From assembly GCA_045629945.1 (NCBI GenBank), contig JAZQSE010000009.1, positions 1 through 64,000 of the forward strand: a stretch of 64,000 nucleotides of DNA, written 5' to 3'. The notes beneath the pieces are model-generated. The model was not told where the DNA came from. It did not search any database and worked only from the letters and a program-made list of their open reading frames with translations. This document shows, in pieces, positions 43,414-53,165 of this stretch. Every line of letters begins with the position of its first letter. The first letter of the stretch is position 1. The translations under genes and the position numbers were made by a program. This stretch comes from UBA1765 sp045629945. Lineage in GTDB: Bacteria > Fibrobacterota > Fibrobacteria > Fibrobacterales > Fibrobacteraceae.

Positions 43414-45723
43414 ATGAAAAAAATCGGTTTAATTTCATTCTTTTGTGTTGCCACTTTTGTAAATGCAAGCATTACAGGCCAAGTTGTGAATCAACAAGGA
43501 AATCCTATTCAAGATGCCGTGGTAAGTGTGAAGGAATTTCCAAAAGTATTGCCACAAGCTATGACTTTATCAGATTCTGAAGGTAAATTTGTTTTTGGCG
43601 ATGAAAGCTTACCAATTATTTCAAAACCAATTCATGAAAATTTGAACTTATGGCAAGGACAACCTTTTGAACTAGAAATTGCCGATTTGCGTGGAAAAAT
43701 TTTAAAACGCCATTTGTTTGAAAATTCAAATTATGCTAAAGCAAATGAAATGGCAAAAAATTTAATTGCTGAATTGCCGAAAGGACTCTATGTTGCGATT
43801 GTAAAACAAAATGGGAAACGCTCGCTGCTTGGAAAAATAAACGTTTTGGCTAATAGCTCAACACAAACAGAAATTCCAGTTCTTCGAAAAATGGCTGAAG
43901 AAGAAACTTATCTTGTGGTTCGCAAGGCCGGTTTTTTGCCAGAAACGCTTTCGGTAACAAATTCTACAGATTGTGGAGAAATCGTTCTTCGTCAAGACCC
44001 AATTGAAAGTGAAATTGATCAATTAATGGCAAATATGTCTACAGACGAAATGATTGCCCAAATGACACAAACAATGGTGCCTACAACAGATTGTGGCGGT
44101 TATACTTGTGGCTCTGCCTTGCAAGGTGGTGGGGAATATTCATCTAATTTTTATACATCAGCTTGGACTACTAAAATTCCAGTTTTTTATGGAAAAGATA
44201 ATGTTCATGGCATGGGCGATGTAAATAATGCAACGATTTTTCCGCATAATATTGGCCTTGGTGCAACACGAGATTCTGCTTTAGTTCGCCGTATTGGCCA
44301 AGCTGTTGCCGAAGAAATGTGGGCTGCTCATATTGATTTGAATTTTTCTCCTGCAATAAGTGTTCCAAGAGATGAACGCTGGGGCAGAACTTATGAAGGA
44401 TTTGGTGAAATTCCTGAATTAGTGGCTAGTCTAGGGGCTGCTTATGTGCGCGGCCTTCAGGGCGATAATTTTGATGCAGAATGGAGAATTCCTGCAACCG
44501 TAAAACATTTCCTTGGTGATGGTGCTACGGATAAGGGTTATGACAGAGGTAATGCCACAATTTCAGAGGAAGAATTAAATGCAATTCATTTGCCACCTTA
44601 TATTGCAGCGATTGAACAGGGCGTGCAAAGTGTGATGGCTAGTTTTAATCAGGTAAATGGTGTACACCAGCATGTTGATTCTTTACGCTTGACAGTTCTT
44701 TTAAAGAAAGAATTAGGCTTTGATGGCTATGTAATTGCTGATTGGGAAGGTATTGAAAACTCTAAAAGACCAGGAGAAGCCGGGAATTATTCTGGCTCGC
44801 ATACAGGAGTTTCAAGTACAGAAGCTGTTCGAAATGCTATAAATGCTGGCATTGATATGGCAATGGTTCCACAATCGGCTTCTACATTTATTAGTTCAAT
44901 GAAGTCTTTAGTTTCTTCTGGTCAAGTATCACAAGAACGTTTAAAAGATGCGGTTCGTAGAATTTTACGAGTGAAAATTCGCGCCGGGCGTCTTGATAAT
45001 CCTAATGGCCCAGCCAAATATGTTGGAGTTACAGCTAATATTGGTAGTGAAAGTCATAGAGAAATTGCAAGAGAAGCGGTGCAGAAAAGTCTTGTTGTTC
45101 TTAAAAACAATGAAGTTTTACCATTATCTAAAACTGGAAAATATTTCTTGACAGGTTCTCATGCAAATAATGCAGGCTACCAGTGTGGTGGTTGGACTCA
45201 GGGCTGGACTGGTAAATCCGGGAGTATTTCTGGAGCGACAACAATTCAAGGTGGGTTTGATCAAGTGGCTTCAGGGGCTCGTGTTTATAGTGCAAATGAA
45301 TCTGATGCTGTTGTCTACGTTATTGGTGAAGTTCCTTACGCCGAATGGCTAGGGGATTTCCGTTCAGGAGATTTTAACGATAAATTTATTACATCTGCTG
45401 CTTATGAAGGTCCGCAATTTGGTTCAACTTCGCAATATTTAACGCAAATTAATAGTTGGAAATCAGAAGGCAAAAAAGTAGCTGTCGTTCTTATTACGGG
45501 GCGCCCTTTGCCAATAACTTCTTTAATTGAAGCTTCTGATGCATTTGTCGTTGCATGGCTTCCAGGTTCAGAAGGTGCTGGTGTAGCCGATGTTTTATTT
45601 GGCGATGTAAAACCCACAGGAAAACTCCCACATACATGGCCTAAAGATGCAAGCCAAATTCCAATCAATTATAATGATGGCAAAGAAGGTTTGTTCCCTT
45701 ATGGTTATGGCTTGACTTATTAA
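43414..45723 (+). CDS. Secreted GH3 beta-glucosidase/glucan hydrolase with N-terminal accessory domains
   Basis: 769 residues. The signal peptide ends near FVNA. A CarboxypepD_reg/CnaB-like beta-sandwich (TGQVVNQQGNPIQDAVVSV) is followed by an insert with the sorting-domain pattern (IADLRGKILKR, LPKGLYVAIVKQNGK). The GH3 catalytic domain then runs from about residue 205. Catalytic evidence: VKHFLGDG, the nucleophile Asp443 in VIADWEG, and GEVPYAEWLGDF, the acid/base region of the barley ExoI-like branch. It cleaves terminal beta-glucosyl links in oligosaccharides or glucans. TGAGG precedes the ATG. It is 17 bp upstream of the SDR gene and may be co-transcribed. The sorting-like module at the N-terminal side instead of the C-terminus is odd. 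Confidence 0.88.
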   Translation: MKKIGLISFFCVATFVNASITGQVVNQQGNPIQDAVVSVKEFPKVLPQAMTLSDSEGKFVFGDESLPIISKPIHENLNLWQGQPFELEIADLRGKILKRHLFENSNYAKANEMAKNLIAELPKGLYVAIVKQNGKRSLLGKINVLANSSTQTEIPVLRKMAEEETYLVVRKAGFLPETLSVTNSTDCGEIVLRQDPIESEIDQLMANMSTDEMIAQMTQTMVPTTDCGGYTCGSALQGGGEYSSNFYTSAWTTKIPVFYGKDNVHGMGDVNNATIFPHNIGLGATRDSALVRRIGQAVAEEMWAAHIDLNFSPAISVPRDERWGRTYEGFGEIPELVASLGAAYVRGLQGDNFDAEWRIPATVKHFLGDGATDKGYDRGNATISEEELNAIHLPPYIAAIEQGVQSVMASFNQVNGVHQHVDSLRLTVLLKKELGFDGYVIADWEGIENSKRPGEAGNYSGSHTGVSSTEAVRNAINAGIDMAMVPQSASTFISSMKSLVSSGQVSQERLKDAVRRILRVKIRAGRLDNPNGPAKYVGVTANIGSESHREIAREAVQKSLVVLKNNEVLPLSKTGKYFLTGSHANNAGYQCGGWTQGWTGKSGSISGATTIQGGFDQVASGARVYSANESDAVVYVIGEVPYAEWLGDFRSGDFNDKFITSAAYEGPQFGSTSQYLTQINSWKSEGKKVAVVLITGRPLPITSLIEASDAFVVAWLPGSEGAGVADVLFGDVKPTGKLPHTWPKDASQIPINYNDGKEGLFPYGYGLTY

Positions 45724-45740
45724 GAGTAAGAGAATTTTTA

Positions 45741-46520
45741 ATGAAAGCAAATGCGGTTATTACAGGTGCTAGTTCTGGAATAGGGCTAGCATTAGCTCGA
45801 AATCTTTCAAAAAAAGGTTATGGCCTTTTGCTTGTTGCTCGTAGAGAATCTCGCTTAAATGAAATAGCCAATGAATTAGGAAATTGTCAGGTTTTTGTCG
45901 CAGACCTTTCTGTTGATTCCGAATGCGAACGGTTTGAAAAATTTTTAGAAACTTATGATTTTGAAATTTTTATAAATAATGCTGGCTTTGGTGAATGTGG
46001 AAAGTTTAATACAATATCACTCAAGCGGGAATTTTCAATGATTTCGTTAAATGTTTTCGCTTTACATCGTTTCACTAAAACAGCGAGCCGTTTGCTAGAA
46101 AAAAAGGGTGGTTATATTTTAAATGTTGCATCTACAGCTGGGCTTTTGCCAGCAGGGCCTTATATGGCAACTTATTATGCCACAAAAGCTTATGCTGCTA
46201 GTTTTACTCAAGCTATAGCCAATGAATTGGAAAATTCAAAAAGCAAGGTTTCTGTGAGTTGTCTTTGCCCTGGTCCTGTTGATACAGAATTCAATCAAGA
46301 AGCACATGTAGAATTTGCTTTACCAGGAATCACAGCAGAATTTTGTGCAAATTATGCATTAAAGCAAATGTTTCGCCGTAAAAAAGTTATCGTCCCAGGG
46401 CGTATTTTACGAATTGGTTTGTTTTTTGGTCGTTTTTTGCCTAGAACTCTTTTAGTGAAAATAGCCGGCAAGCAACAAAAAAGAAAAATTGCAGAATCTC
46501 TTTCTAAAAAGACAGATTAG
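45741..46520 (+). CDS. Short-chain dehydrogenase/reductase
   Basis: 259 residues, classical SDR. The cofactor motif is TGASSGIG (about 8-15), with NNAGFGE (NNAG), catalytic Ser in NVASTAG, and YYATK for the Tyr-x3-Lys pair. Arg at the end of beta-2 (VARRESRL) favours NADP(H). The C-terminus is basic, as in the DltE-like group. Substrate unknown. Next to a MetH reactivation-domain gene, 16 bp downstream. Confidence 0.85.
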   Translation: MKANAVITGASSGIGLALARNLSKKGYGLLLVARRESRLNEIANELGNCQVFVADLSVDSECERFEKFLETYDFEIFINNAGFGECGKFNTISLKREFSMISLNVFALHRFTKTASRLLEKKGGYILNVASTAGLLPAGPYMATYYATKAYAASFTQAIANELENSKSKVSVSCLCPGPVDTEFNQEAHVEFALPGITAEFCANYALKQMFRRKKVIVPGRILRIGLFFGRFLPRTLLVKIAGKQQKRKIAESLSKKTD

Positions 46521-46536
46521 TATCTATTTTAGAACT

Positions 46537-47394
46537 ATGCCTATTCAAGATAAAATATGGAAAAAATCGCCTAGCCCTTTATACCCGGGGCGTCATGAAT
46601 TGAATTTAAAAGATTTGTCGGTTTTAATTCCTTTAATAGATTGGCATTATTTTTATTTGGCCTGGCATGTGCAAGCATCAACCGAAGTCGCCAATCAATT
46701 ACGGCAAGATGCAGAAATAGAATTAGAAAAGTTACTTTCCTTAAAAATTTTACGGGCTTCAAGTGTTATTGCTTTTTTTCCGGTGCAGCGAAATGGAGAT
46801 TCTCTACAAGTTTATTCATCTCTAGCAACAATTTCAGAAAAGCCAATAGCTCACTTTCATTTTTTACGAATGCAAGAGGTTATTGGAAAAGATGCCTTTT
46901 GTTCTATTGCAGATTATTTTAATCCAAATGAAACAGATTATATCGGAGCGTTTGCTTTAAGTGCTTCTTTAGGTTTAGAAAAAGCGTTAGCTCAGACAGA
47001 TGATCCTTATCGTTCATTGCTTTGGAAAACTTTGGCAGCAAGACTTACAGAAGCTTATGCAGAATATATGCACAAAGAAGTAATGCAGAAATGGTGGGGT
47101 TATGCTTTAGATAAAAGCTTTGGAATCAGACCTGTACCAGGGTATCCGACAACTCCTGACCATTCAGAGCTTGAAACGCTTTGGAAATTACTAGCCCCGG
47201 AATCCATAGAAATGCGTTTAACTGAAAGTCGTATGATGATTCCGGAAGCGTCTATTTGTGGTTATTATGTAGCGCATCCTTCTTCCCATTATTTTAATAT
47301 TCGGCATATAGGGAATGATCAATTAGCCGATTATGCTTTAAGAAAAGGTTGGAGCCTAGAACAAGCAAAGCAAGAATTGAAAAATCTGATTTGA
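46537..47394 (+). CDS. Stand-alone MetH reactivation (AdoMet-binding) domain protein
   Basis: 285 residues. The C-terminal part shows GIRPVPGYPTTPDHSE (RxxPGYP), LTESRMMIPEASICGYYVAHP and SHYFNI, the signature of the activation domain of cobalamin-dependent methionine synthase. That domain binds AdoMet to re-methylate oxidised cob(II)alamin. In E. coli MetH it is the last 330 residues of a 1227-residue protein; here it is a separate gene. No substrate, folate or cobalamin domains are present. ATG 46537 is used (MPIQDKIW); an upstream in-frame extension overlaps the SDR gene and is unlikely. A terminator follows. Confidence 0.85.
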   Translation: MPIQDKIWKKSPSPLYPGRHELNLKDLSVLIPLIDWHYFYLAWHVQASTEVANQLRQDAEIELEKLLSLKILRASSVIAFFPVQRNGDSLQVYSSLATISEKPIAHFHFLRMQEVIGKDAFCSIADYFNPNETDYIGAFALSASLGLEKALAQTDDPYRSLLWKTLAARLTEAYAEYMHKEVMQKWWGYALDKSFGIRPVPGYPTTPDHSELETLWKLLAPESIEMRLTESRMMIPEASICGYYVAHPSSHYFNIRHIGNDQLADYALRKGWSLEQAKQELKNLI

Positions 47395-47402
47395 AATAAT
47401 TT

Positions 47403-47423
47403 TGCCGTTTATCGGCATTTTTT
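47403..47423 (+). terminator. Terminator after the MetH-domain gene
   Basis: TGCCG-TTTAT-CGGCA and six T. Confidence 0.75.
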
Positions 47424-47514
47424 GAAAAATATCAAAAACGTGTATCTATAATAAAAAAATCGTTATAGATTTCTTATATAAACCTAAATCTCCATTTCTA
47501 AAGAGGAGTTCGTT

Positions 47515-49857
47515 ATGGCTGCAATACCCGCATTATGGTATTTTGTTCCGGTAGCATCTTTAGTGGCTTTGCTTAGTGCTTACTTATTTTTCCGTTCAAT
47601 GATTAAAATGCCAGAGGGAACTTCTCAAATGCGAGAAATCGCACAATATGTAAAAGAAGGGGCTTTTGCTTATTTATCTAGGCAATATAAAACGGTGAGC
47701 ATTGTATTTGCTTTACTTTTCCTTGTCTTTGTTGTACTTGCTATTCTTGGAATTCAAAATCCATTTGTTCCGATTGCTTTTTTAACAGGCGGTTTTTTTA
47801 GTGGCTTGTGTGGTTTTTTAGGAATGAAAACGGCTACTTCTGCAAGTTCTAGAACAGCAGCAGGTGCTCAAAATAGTTTAAATAAAGGGCTAGTTATTGC
47901 ATTTCGTTCAGGTGCTGTAATGGGGCTTGTTGTCGTGGGCTTTGGGCTTTTAGATATTTCACTTTGGTTTTATGCATTAAACTTTATTTATGACCATAAT
48001 ATTTGGGGCTTTGGGGCTGATTTAGCGTCAAAACTTTCAATGGATTTTAGTGCAGGAGCCGTTTCTTCTGAAGCCTTTGCCAAAGCAAAAATGGTAGAAG
48101 TGACAACAACGATGCTGACTTTTGGTATGGGGGCTTCTTTGCAGGCTTTATTTGCTCGTGTGGGTGGTGGTATTTATACAAAAGCTGCAGATGTCGGTGC
48201 AGACCTTGTTGGTAAAGTAGAAGCAGGTATCCCAGAAGATGACCCGAGAAACCCGGCTACAATTGCTGATAACGTTGGCGATAACGTTGGAGATGTTGCC
48301 GGCATGGGAGCAGACCTTTATGAATCTTATTGTGGTTCAATTTTAGCAACAGCTGCTTTAGGTGCTGTTTTGCCTGGGTGTTCAATGAAATTTGTAATAG
48401 CTCCGATGCTTGTAGCGGCAATAGGTATTTTACTTTCTATTGTAGGCATTTTCATGGTGAGAACTCACGATGGAGCAAGTATGAAAAGTTTGCTTCGTTC
48501 TCTTTTGACAGGAACATTAGGTTCTTCTGTTTTAATTTTAATCGCTCTGATTTTCTTAGTATTGAATGGCTGGATTACCTGGGGCGTTTTTGGTGCTGTT
48601 GTTTCAGGTTTACTTGCAGGCGTTTTAATTGGCCAGTGTACGGAATATTACACCTCTGATGCTTTTAAACCAACACAAGGTATCGCTTCTCAGGCACGTT
48701 TAGGAGCGGCTACGACAATTATTGATGGTATTGCTGTCGGGATGTTATCAACGGCTTTTCCTGTGATTATTATTGTTATTGGTTTACTCTGTGCATTTGG
48801 CTTTGCAGGAGGATTCTCCAATATTTCAGAAGGCCTTTATGGAGTAGGTTTTGCTGCCGTTGGAATGCTTTCAACTCTTGGCATAACTTTAGCAACAGAC
48901 GCCTTTGGCCCCATTGCTGATAACGCTGGCGGTAATGCTGAAATGGCAGGTCTTCCTCCAGAAGTGAGAGAGAGAACCGATAGTTTAGATATGCTAGGAA
49001 ACACAACAGCAGCCACTGGAAAAGGTTTTGCTATTGGTTCTGCGGCATTAACGGCAATGGCTCTTTTAGCATCTTATGTAGAAGAAATCAAATTATGGCT
49101 TGGAAAATTTTCTCAAGACGGAGGCTTTACTCTAGGGGGCGTTTCTTTTTATAATACTCCAGAAGCTTTATTGCAAAATGCTAAAGGCGGAACGATTTTA
49201 GAAAATGGGGCAAGAATGATTGCAGAGAATGGAGAAGTTCTAGCTCTATCTCTTTCACAAGCTACATTTGCTGATTTTATGGCAGCGTTCCATTTGAATT
49301 TAATGAACCCAATGCTACTAGGCGGCCTTTTCATTGGCTGTATGATGGCTTTCTTGTTCTGTGCTTTAACTATTAAAGCAGTTGGTCGCGCAGCAGCTTC
49401 TATGGTAGAAGAAGTGCGTCGTCAGTTCAAAGAAATCCCTGGCATTATGGAAGGAACAGGAAAACCAGATTATGCCCGTTGTGTTGCTATTTCAACGAAA
49501 GGAGCGCAACGTGAAATGATAATTCCTTCATTACTCGCTGTTATTGTTCCTGTACTTGTTGGCTGGATAATGGGAATTGCTGGTGTATTCGGTCTTTTAG
49601 CTGGCGGTTTAGCTTGTGGATTTGTTCTAGCTTGTATGCTAAACAATGCTGGTGGCGCTTGGGACAATGCGAAAAAGTTTATTGAAAAGGGAAATTTTGG
49701 CGGTAAAGGCTCAGAAACGCACAAGGCTGGCGTAGTTGGTGATACGGTAGGTGACCCGTTCAAGGATACTGCCGGGCCATCTTTAAATATTCTTATCAAA
49801 TTGATGACCATGGTAAGCGTTGTTTTTGCTGGAGTTATCGTTTGGTTAGGAGCTTGA
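47515..49857 (+). CDS. hppA: Membrane-bound ion-translocating pyrophosphatase, K+-dependent type
   Basis: 780 residues with about 16 membrane helices. The PPi-binding signature is DVGADLVGKVEAGIPEDDPR (about 226-245), with DNVGDNVGDVAGMGADLYE next to it and a second acidic motif GDTVGDPFKDTAGP near the C-terminus. It hydrolyses PPi and pumps H+ or Na+. GNTTAATGKG (near 495) has Ala at the position that is Lys in K+-independent enzymes, which indicates K+ dependence. Whether it moves Na+ or H+ cannot be decided here. A strong ribosome-binding site (AGAGGAG) precedes the ATG, and a TATAAT box is at 47447. It would recover energy from PPi and interact metabolically with the PPi-phosphofructokinase at 139. 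Confidence 0.95.
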   Translation: MAAIPALWYFVPVASLVALLSAYLFFRSMIKMPEGTSQMREIAQYVKEGAFAYLSRQYKTVSIVFALLFLVFVVLAILGIQNPFVPIAFLTGGFFSGLCGFLGMKTATSASSRTAAGAQNSLNKGLVIAFRSGAVMGLVVVGFGLLDISLWFYALNFIYDHNIWGFGADLASKLSMDFSAGAVSSEAFAKAKMVEVTTTMLTFGMGASLQALFARVGGGIYTKAADVGADLVGKVEAGIPEDDPRNPATIADNVGDNVGDVAGMGADLYESYCGSILATAALGAVLPGCSMKFVIAPMLVAAIGILLSIVGIFMVRTHDGASMKSLLRSLLTGTLGSSVLILIALIFLVLNGWITWGVFGAVVSGLLAGVLIGQCTEYYTSDAFKPTQGIASQARLGAATTIIDGIAVGMLSTAFPVIIIVIGLLCAFGFAGGFSNISEGLYGVGFAAVGMLSTLGITLATDAFGPIADNAGGNAEMAGLPPEVRERTDSLDMLGNTTAATGKGFAIGSAALTAMALLASYVEEIKLWLGKFSQDGGFTLGGVSFYNTPEALLQNAKGGTILENGARMIAENGEVLALSLSQATFADFMAAFHLNLMNPMLLGGLFIGCMMAFLFCALTIKAVGRAAASMVEEVRRQFKEIPGIMEGTGKPDYARCVAISTKGAQREMIIPSLLAVIVPVLVGWIMGIAGVFGLLAGGLACGFVLACMLNNAGGAWDNAKKFIEKGNFGGKGSETHKAGVVGDTVGDPFKDTAGPSLNILIKLMTMVSVVFAGVIVWLGA

Positions 49858-49963
49858 ATTACATACAACATAATTAGACAATATTTTAAAAAAGTTCTCT
49901 TTTTAAAACGGAAATGTATATATTCAGCGTGAGAAACTTAAACTTAAATCTCATGGAGGTTTT

Positions 49964-51607
49964 GTGTTTTTAAAATTAGCGCTCCCCATAGTTGGCTTTA
50001 CAGCATTAGCGTTTAGCCAAAACATTATGAATAATGGAAACTTAGAATATGGTGATGGTGGCTGGTATGTCTGGAACAATGAAAAAGACCCATCTGTCAT
50101 TGAACAAAAACTAGGTACTCCAGGAATTGGTGTTGATAAAAGCCAGGGTTCAATGGTTAGTATTAAGAAAAAACCAAAAACCTGGTGGAGTCTACAATTA
50201 CAACCACCAAAATTTTTAGCGGATTCAACATTCTATACATTAAAATTCAAAGCGAAAATCGCAAATGGCAGTGGTCCGATTGTGGCTATTGTGCAAGGTG
50301 GTCCGCCAGATTATCGTCAAAAAGAAAGTGCATCTTATGAATTGACCAAAGAATGGAAAGAATATTCCATGACGTTCCTTGCCGACCAAAAAGGTTATGG
50401 CTTAAATAACGTCGCATTCCAGTTAGGGCATGCCAAAGGTGACATTTATGTAGATGATGTAGAAGTAGTCCCTGTTGAAGGTGTAAACGATATGACATGG
50501 TATAACGCTGCCGATGCTCGTATTGATAGCCTTCGCAAAAAAGATTTTTCTATTAAAGCTACTCCAAATGCAGACGTCAAAGTAGAATTAGTGCGTCATG
50601 ATTATCCTTTTGGAACGGCTTTAGCTCTTTATGATTCTAAAGACAGCGTTGAAAAATGGTATCGTAAAACGGCCAATAAATATTTCTGGTACGGTGTTCC
50701 TGAAAACCAATTTAAATGGCCTGAATATGAACCTAAAAAAGGCAAACTGAAAAAAAGAGAATTTAAGGAATACTTAGATTATGTCAAAGATAATGGCTGG
50801 GGGTTCCGTGCCCATACATTAGTTTGGGGCCACCAGGGTTATGGTTTTGACAAACATTTCAGCAACCAGGGTAGCTGTAAAGAAATCGGTCAAAAAATAA
50901 AAGCACGTATCGACAGAGATCTCAAGGAATATAAAGGCCAGATTGTAGAATACGATGTTTGGAACGAAGTATTCCATGAAGCTTTTATCTTTGATAAATG
51001 CGGTTGGGGCTTGTTGGATAGCGCTCACATTTGGGCTCACAAAGCTGACCCGACAGCAAAGTTATTTATCAATGAATACAATGTTATTTCTGCAGGTGAA
51101 ACAGATCGCCTTTACGAAATTGTAAAAGGAATGCTTGCTCGTAAAGTTCCTGTTCACGGAATTGGTGTACAGTGTCACTTTAACGCACGCCCGGTAGTTC
51201 CTGGTCTTGTAAAGGAACGCCTTGACAAGTTAGCTTCTTTAGGGCTTCCAATAAAAGTGACAGAACTTGATTTCGGAACTTGGGAAAATGGAATGGATTT
51301 TTCAGAAGAAGAACAAGCCAAACGTTACGAACTATTTATCCGTTCTGCATTTAGCCACCCAGCAGTTGAAGGTATTTTACTTTGGGGTTTCTGGGATGGT
51401 CGTCATTGGATAAAGAATGGCGGTATCATTGCTATGGACGGTCGTGAAAAACCTGCTGCAAAAACTATCTATAAATTGTGGCATGAAACCTGGACCACAA
51501 AAGGAACGTTTAAAGCTGATGCAAATGGTGACGTTAAATTCCGTGGATTCCCGGGCAAATATAAAGTAACTATTAATGGTAAAACTTCTGAAATGGTTTT
51601 GAAATAA
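49964..51607 (+). CDS. Secreted GH10 endo-1,4-beta-xylanase with N-terminal CBM4/9-type domain
   Basis: 547 residues. A signal peptide is followed by a carbohydrate-binding-like beta-sandwich of the CBM4/9 type (about 20-170: NGNLEYGDGGWYVWNN, IYVDDVEVVPV), then the GH10 TIM barrel (about 180-510). Catalytic residues: acid/base Glu335 in DVWNE and nucleophile Glu434 in KVTELDFG. RAHTLVWGHQ and LLWGFWDGRHW are further GH10 marks. A short beta-rich C-terminus follows (GTFKADANGDVKFRG). It degrades xylan backbone. The GTG start at 49964 is well supported by GGAGG six bases before it; no ATG is in a suitable place. Confidence 0.93.
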   Translation: MFLKLALPIVGFTALAFSQNIMNNGNLEYGDGGWYVWNNEKDPSVIEQKLGTPGIGVDKSQGSMVSIKKKPKTWWSLQLQPPKFLADSTFYTLKFKAKIANGSGPIVAIVQGGPPDYRQKESASYELTKEWKEYSMTFLADQKGYGLNNVAFQLGHAKGDIYVDDVEVVPVEGVNDMTWYNAADARIDSLRKKDFSIKATPNADVKVELVRHDYPFGTALALYDSKDSVEKWYRKTANKYFWYGVPENQFKWPEYEPKKGKLKKREFKEYLDYVKDNGWGFRAHTLVWGHQGYGFDKHFSNQGSCKEIGQKIKARIDRDLKEYKGQIVEYDVWNEVFHEAFIFDKCGWGLLDSAHIWAHKADPTAKLFINEYNVISAGETDRLYEIVKGMLARKVPVHGIGVQCHFNARPVVPGLVKERLDKLASLGLPIKVTELDFGTWENGMDFSEEEQAKRYELFIRSAFSHPAVEGILLWGFWDGRHWIKNGGIIAMDGREKPAAKTIYKLWHETWTTKGTFKADANGDVKFRGFPGKYKVTINGKTSEMVLK

Positions 51608-51625
51608 AACTTTTATCGGAATTGG

Positions 51626-51660
51626 AAAAAGTCCCGAAAGTTTCACTTTCGGGACTTTTT
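51626..51660. terminator. Bidirectional terminator between xylanase and outer-membrane protein genes
   Basis: A 16-bp perfect stem, AAAAAGTCCCGAAAGT/ACTTTCGGGACTTTTT, with a 3-nt loop serves the converging genes on both strands. Confidence 0.9.
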
Positions 51661-51688
51661 CTATTACAAAGCTTTAAACTTTAACAGA

Positions 51689-52948
51689 TTAGTTGATACG
51701 GCCAACGAGGTTTCCGTTAATAACCCAATCTTTTGTGCTGCCAAAGCTATGAACGCCAGCAGAAAGAGTAAAGCGATCAGTAAGAGCTTTTTCAAGGTAA
51801 ACTGCACCAAGAACATCCTTGATGTTTTTGCCTGGAGTCTTGTATGGAGATTCATGACGGTCAGCAACATATTCTGCTTCAAGAATAATGCGGTCTACAA
51901 CAGGAGTTTCGATTAAGAAACCGCCAGTAATAGGCACGTACCAATCAGAATCAACTGTACGACGGCGAGTTCTGCCTTTTGAATCTACGTATGTTTTTTC
52001 TTCTTGACCATCAAGTCCAAGTAAAGCAGCTTCGCCAAAGATAGCGAGGTGGTCTTTGATAATTGGCAAGAAAGCCTTGAAAGAAATATTGTGTTCAATG
52101 TCTGATTTAGAGTTGTAAACTTCGTCAAACAAGTTACTACGATAGGTGAAATTAACTTGCAAACGTTCAATACTTGGAAGATTCTGGAAAGAGAAATCTA
52201 CGCGGAGGTCACCAGTATTGAGATTCTTGCCTGTGCTGATAAGACCAACATTCAAGGCTAAGTATTCAATAGGAGTGAAACCAAATTGAACCTGGTTTTC
52301 AGACTTTTGAGTAGAACGGAAGCCAGCCAAATAGCCATCAACATAACCACCAAAATAATCACCATGCTTATCGGTGTTATCCCAGCGACCTAATTTGAAG
52401 TTGAAGAACTTAGTGCGTTGCCATGCCCAAGCTTCTGTCACAGCAAAGTAGTCATTGAGGTAAAGACTATCGCGTTCTTCTTTAGTAATGTCATTGTCAA
52501 TTGGATAAAATTCAAGAGCGATTTTGCCTTGGAAATCATCGGATTCAACGACTGCAGCAAGGTTTGCCTGACCAGTCCATTCTTCTAAGTTATTGCCTTC
52601 TTCGTCATCTTCTGTAATCCAGAGAACTTTACCAGCTTGAATTTCAAAATCAGCCAAAATGTCAAAAGAGAATTTGTCTTTTTCAACGAGTTTTGGTTTC
52701 TTTTTGATAACGACGATTTCTTCAACAACTTCTTCAACGATTTCTTCTACAGGAGCAGCTTCAGCCTTAGGGGCTTCAGCAACAGGGGCAGTTTCAGCCT
52801 TAGGAGCTTCAGCGACAGGAGCGGCTTCAGCTTTAGGAGCTTCAGCAACAGGAGCAGGTTTAGCTACTTCTTGTGCTTTAGGAGTTTCAGCAGGAGCAGC
52901 AAAAATCGCTGATGCTAAAACGAGAGATGTTAGAAAAATTTTTTTCAT
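51689..52948 (-). CDS. Outer-membrane protein with Ala/Pro/Glu repeat region
   Basis: 419 residues. The signal peptide (FLTSLVLASAIFAA) is followed by a low-complexity region with three copies of the 11-residue unit APVAEAPKAEA/T (33-bp DNA repeat, about 52745-52860), an EEVVEE stretch, and a beta-barrel-like domain (about 90-419: FSFDILADFEIQAGKV, LGRWDNTDKHGDYFGGYVDG). The barrel resembles phosphate-selective-porin or alginate-export-like folds only in general; the substrate is unknown. The start is ATG 52948 with GGAGAAT before it. An in-frame extension of 36 residues upstream lacks a ribosome-binding site. The Ala/Pro repeat may span or bind the periplasmic layer. Confidence 0.7.
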   Translation of the reverse strand: MKKIFLTSLVLASAIFAAPAETPKAQEVAKPAPVAEAPKAEAAPVAEAPKAETAPVAEAPKAEAAPVEEIVEEVVEEIVVIKKKPKLVEKDKFSFDILADFEIQAGKVLWITEDDEEGNNLEEWTGQANLAAVVESDDFQGKIALEFYPIDNDITKEERDSLYLNDYFAVTEAWAWQRTKFFNFKLGRWDNTDKHGDYFGGYVDGYLAGFRSTQKSENQVQFGFTPIEYLALNVGLISTGKNLNTGDLRVDFSFQNLPSIERLQVNFTYRSNLFDEVYNSKSDIEHNISFKAFLPIIKDHLAIFGEAALLGLDGQEEKTYVDSKGRTRRRTVDSDWYVPITGGFLIETPVVDRIILEAEYVADRHESPYKTPGKNIKDVLGAVYLEKALTDRFTLSAGVHSFGSTKDWVINGNLVGRIN

Positions 52949-53102
52949 AAGATTCTCCGTAAATGAACTATTTGAAATGTAAAAAAAATATAAGTTCGTG
53001 GGAATTATCACACTTTTTTTTATTGTGAAAAGGATTTTTGGTGAAATTTTATTCAAAGAAACTTAATCTTATTGCCAATAGATTATGGCAGGTTTATAAA
53101 TA

Positions 53103-53138
53103 AAAATCCCTAGAAGAGATTTGCTTCTAGGAATTTTT
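53103..53138 (-). terminator. Terminator of ilvBN
   Basis: CCTAGAAG/CTTCTAGG stem (53109-53131) flanked by complementary A and T runs, downstream of ilvN on the minus strand. Confidence 0.75.
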
Positions 53139-53165
53139 AATGAAGTTTAAAGTAAAGGAAAAGTT

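Noticed and set aside
52637..52982. Plus-strand ORFs rich in Ser, Phe and Gly opposite the outer-membrane protein gene
   Set aside because: They are reverse readings of the Ala/Pro/Glu repeat; the minus-strand frame has a signal peptide, ribosome-binding site and barrel domain.
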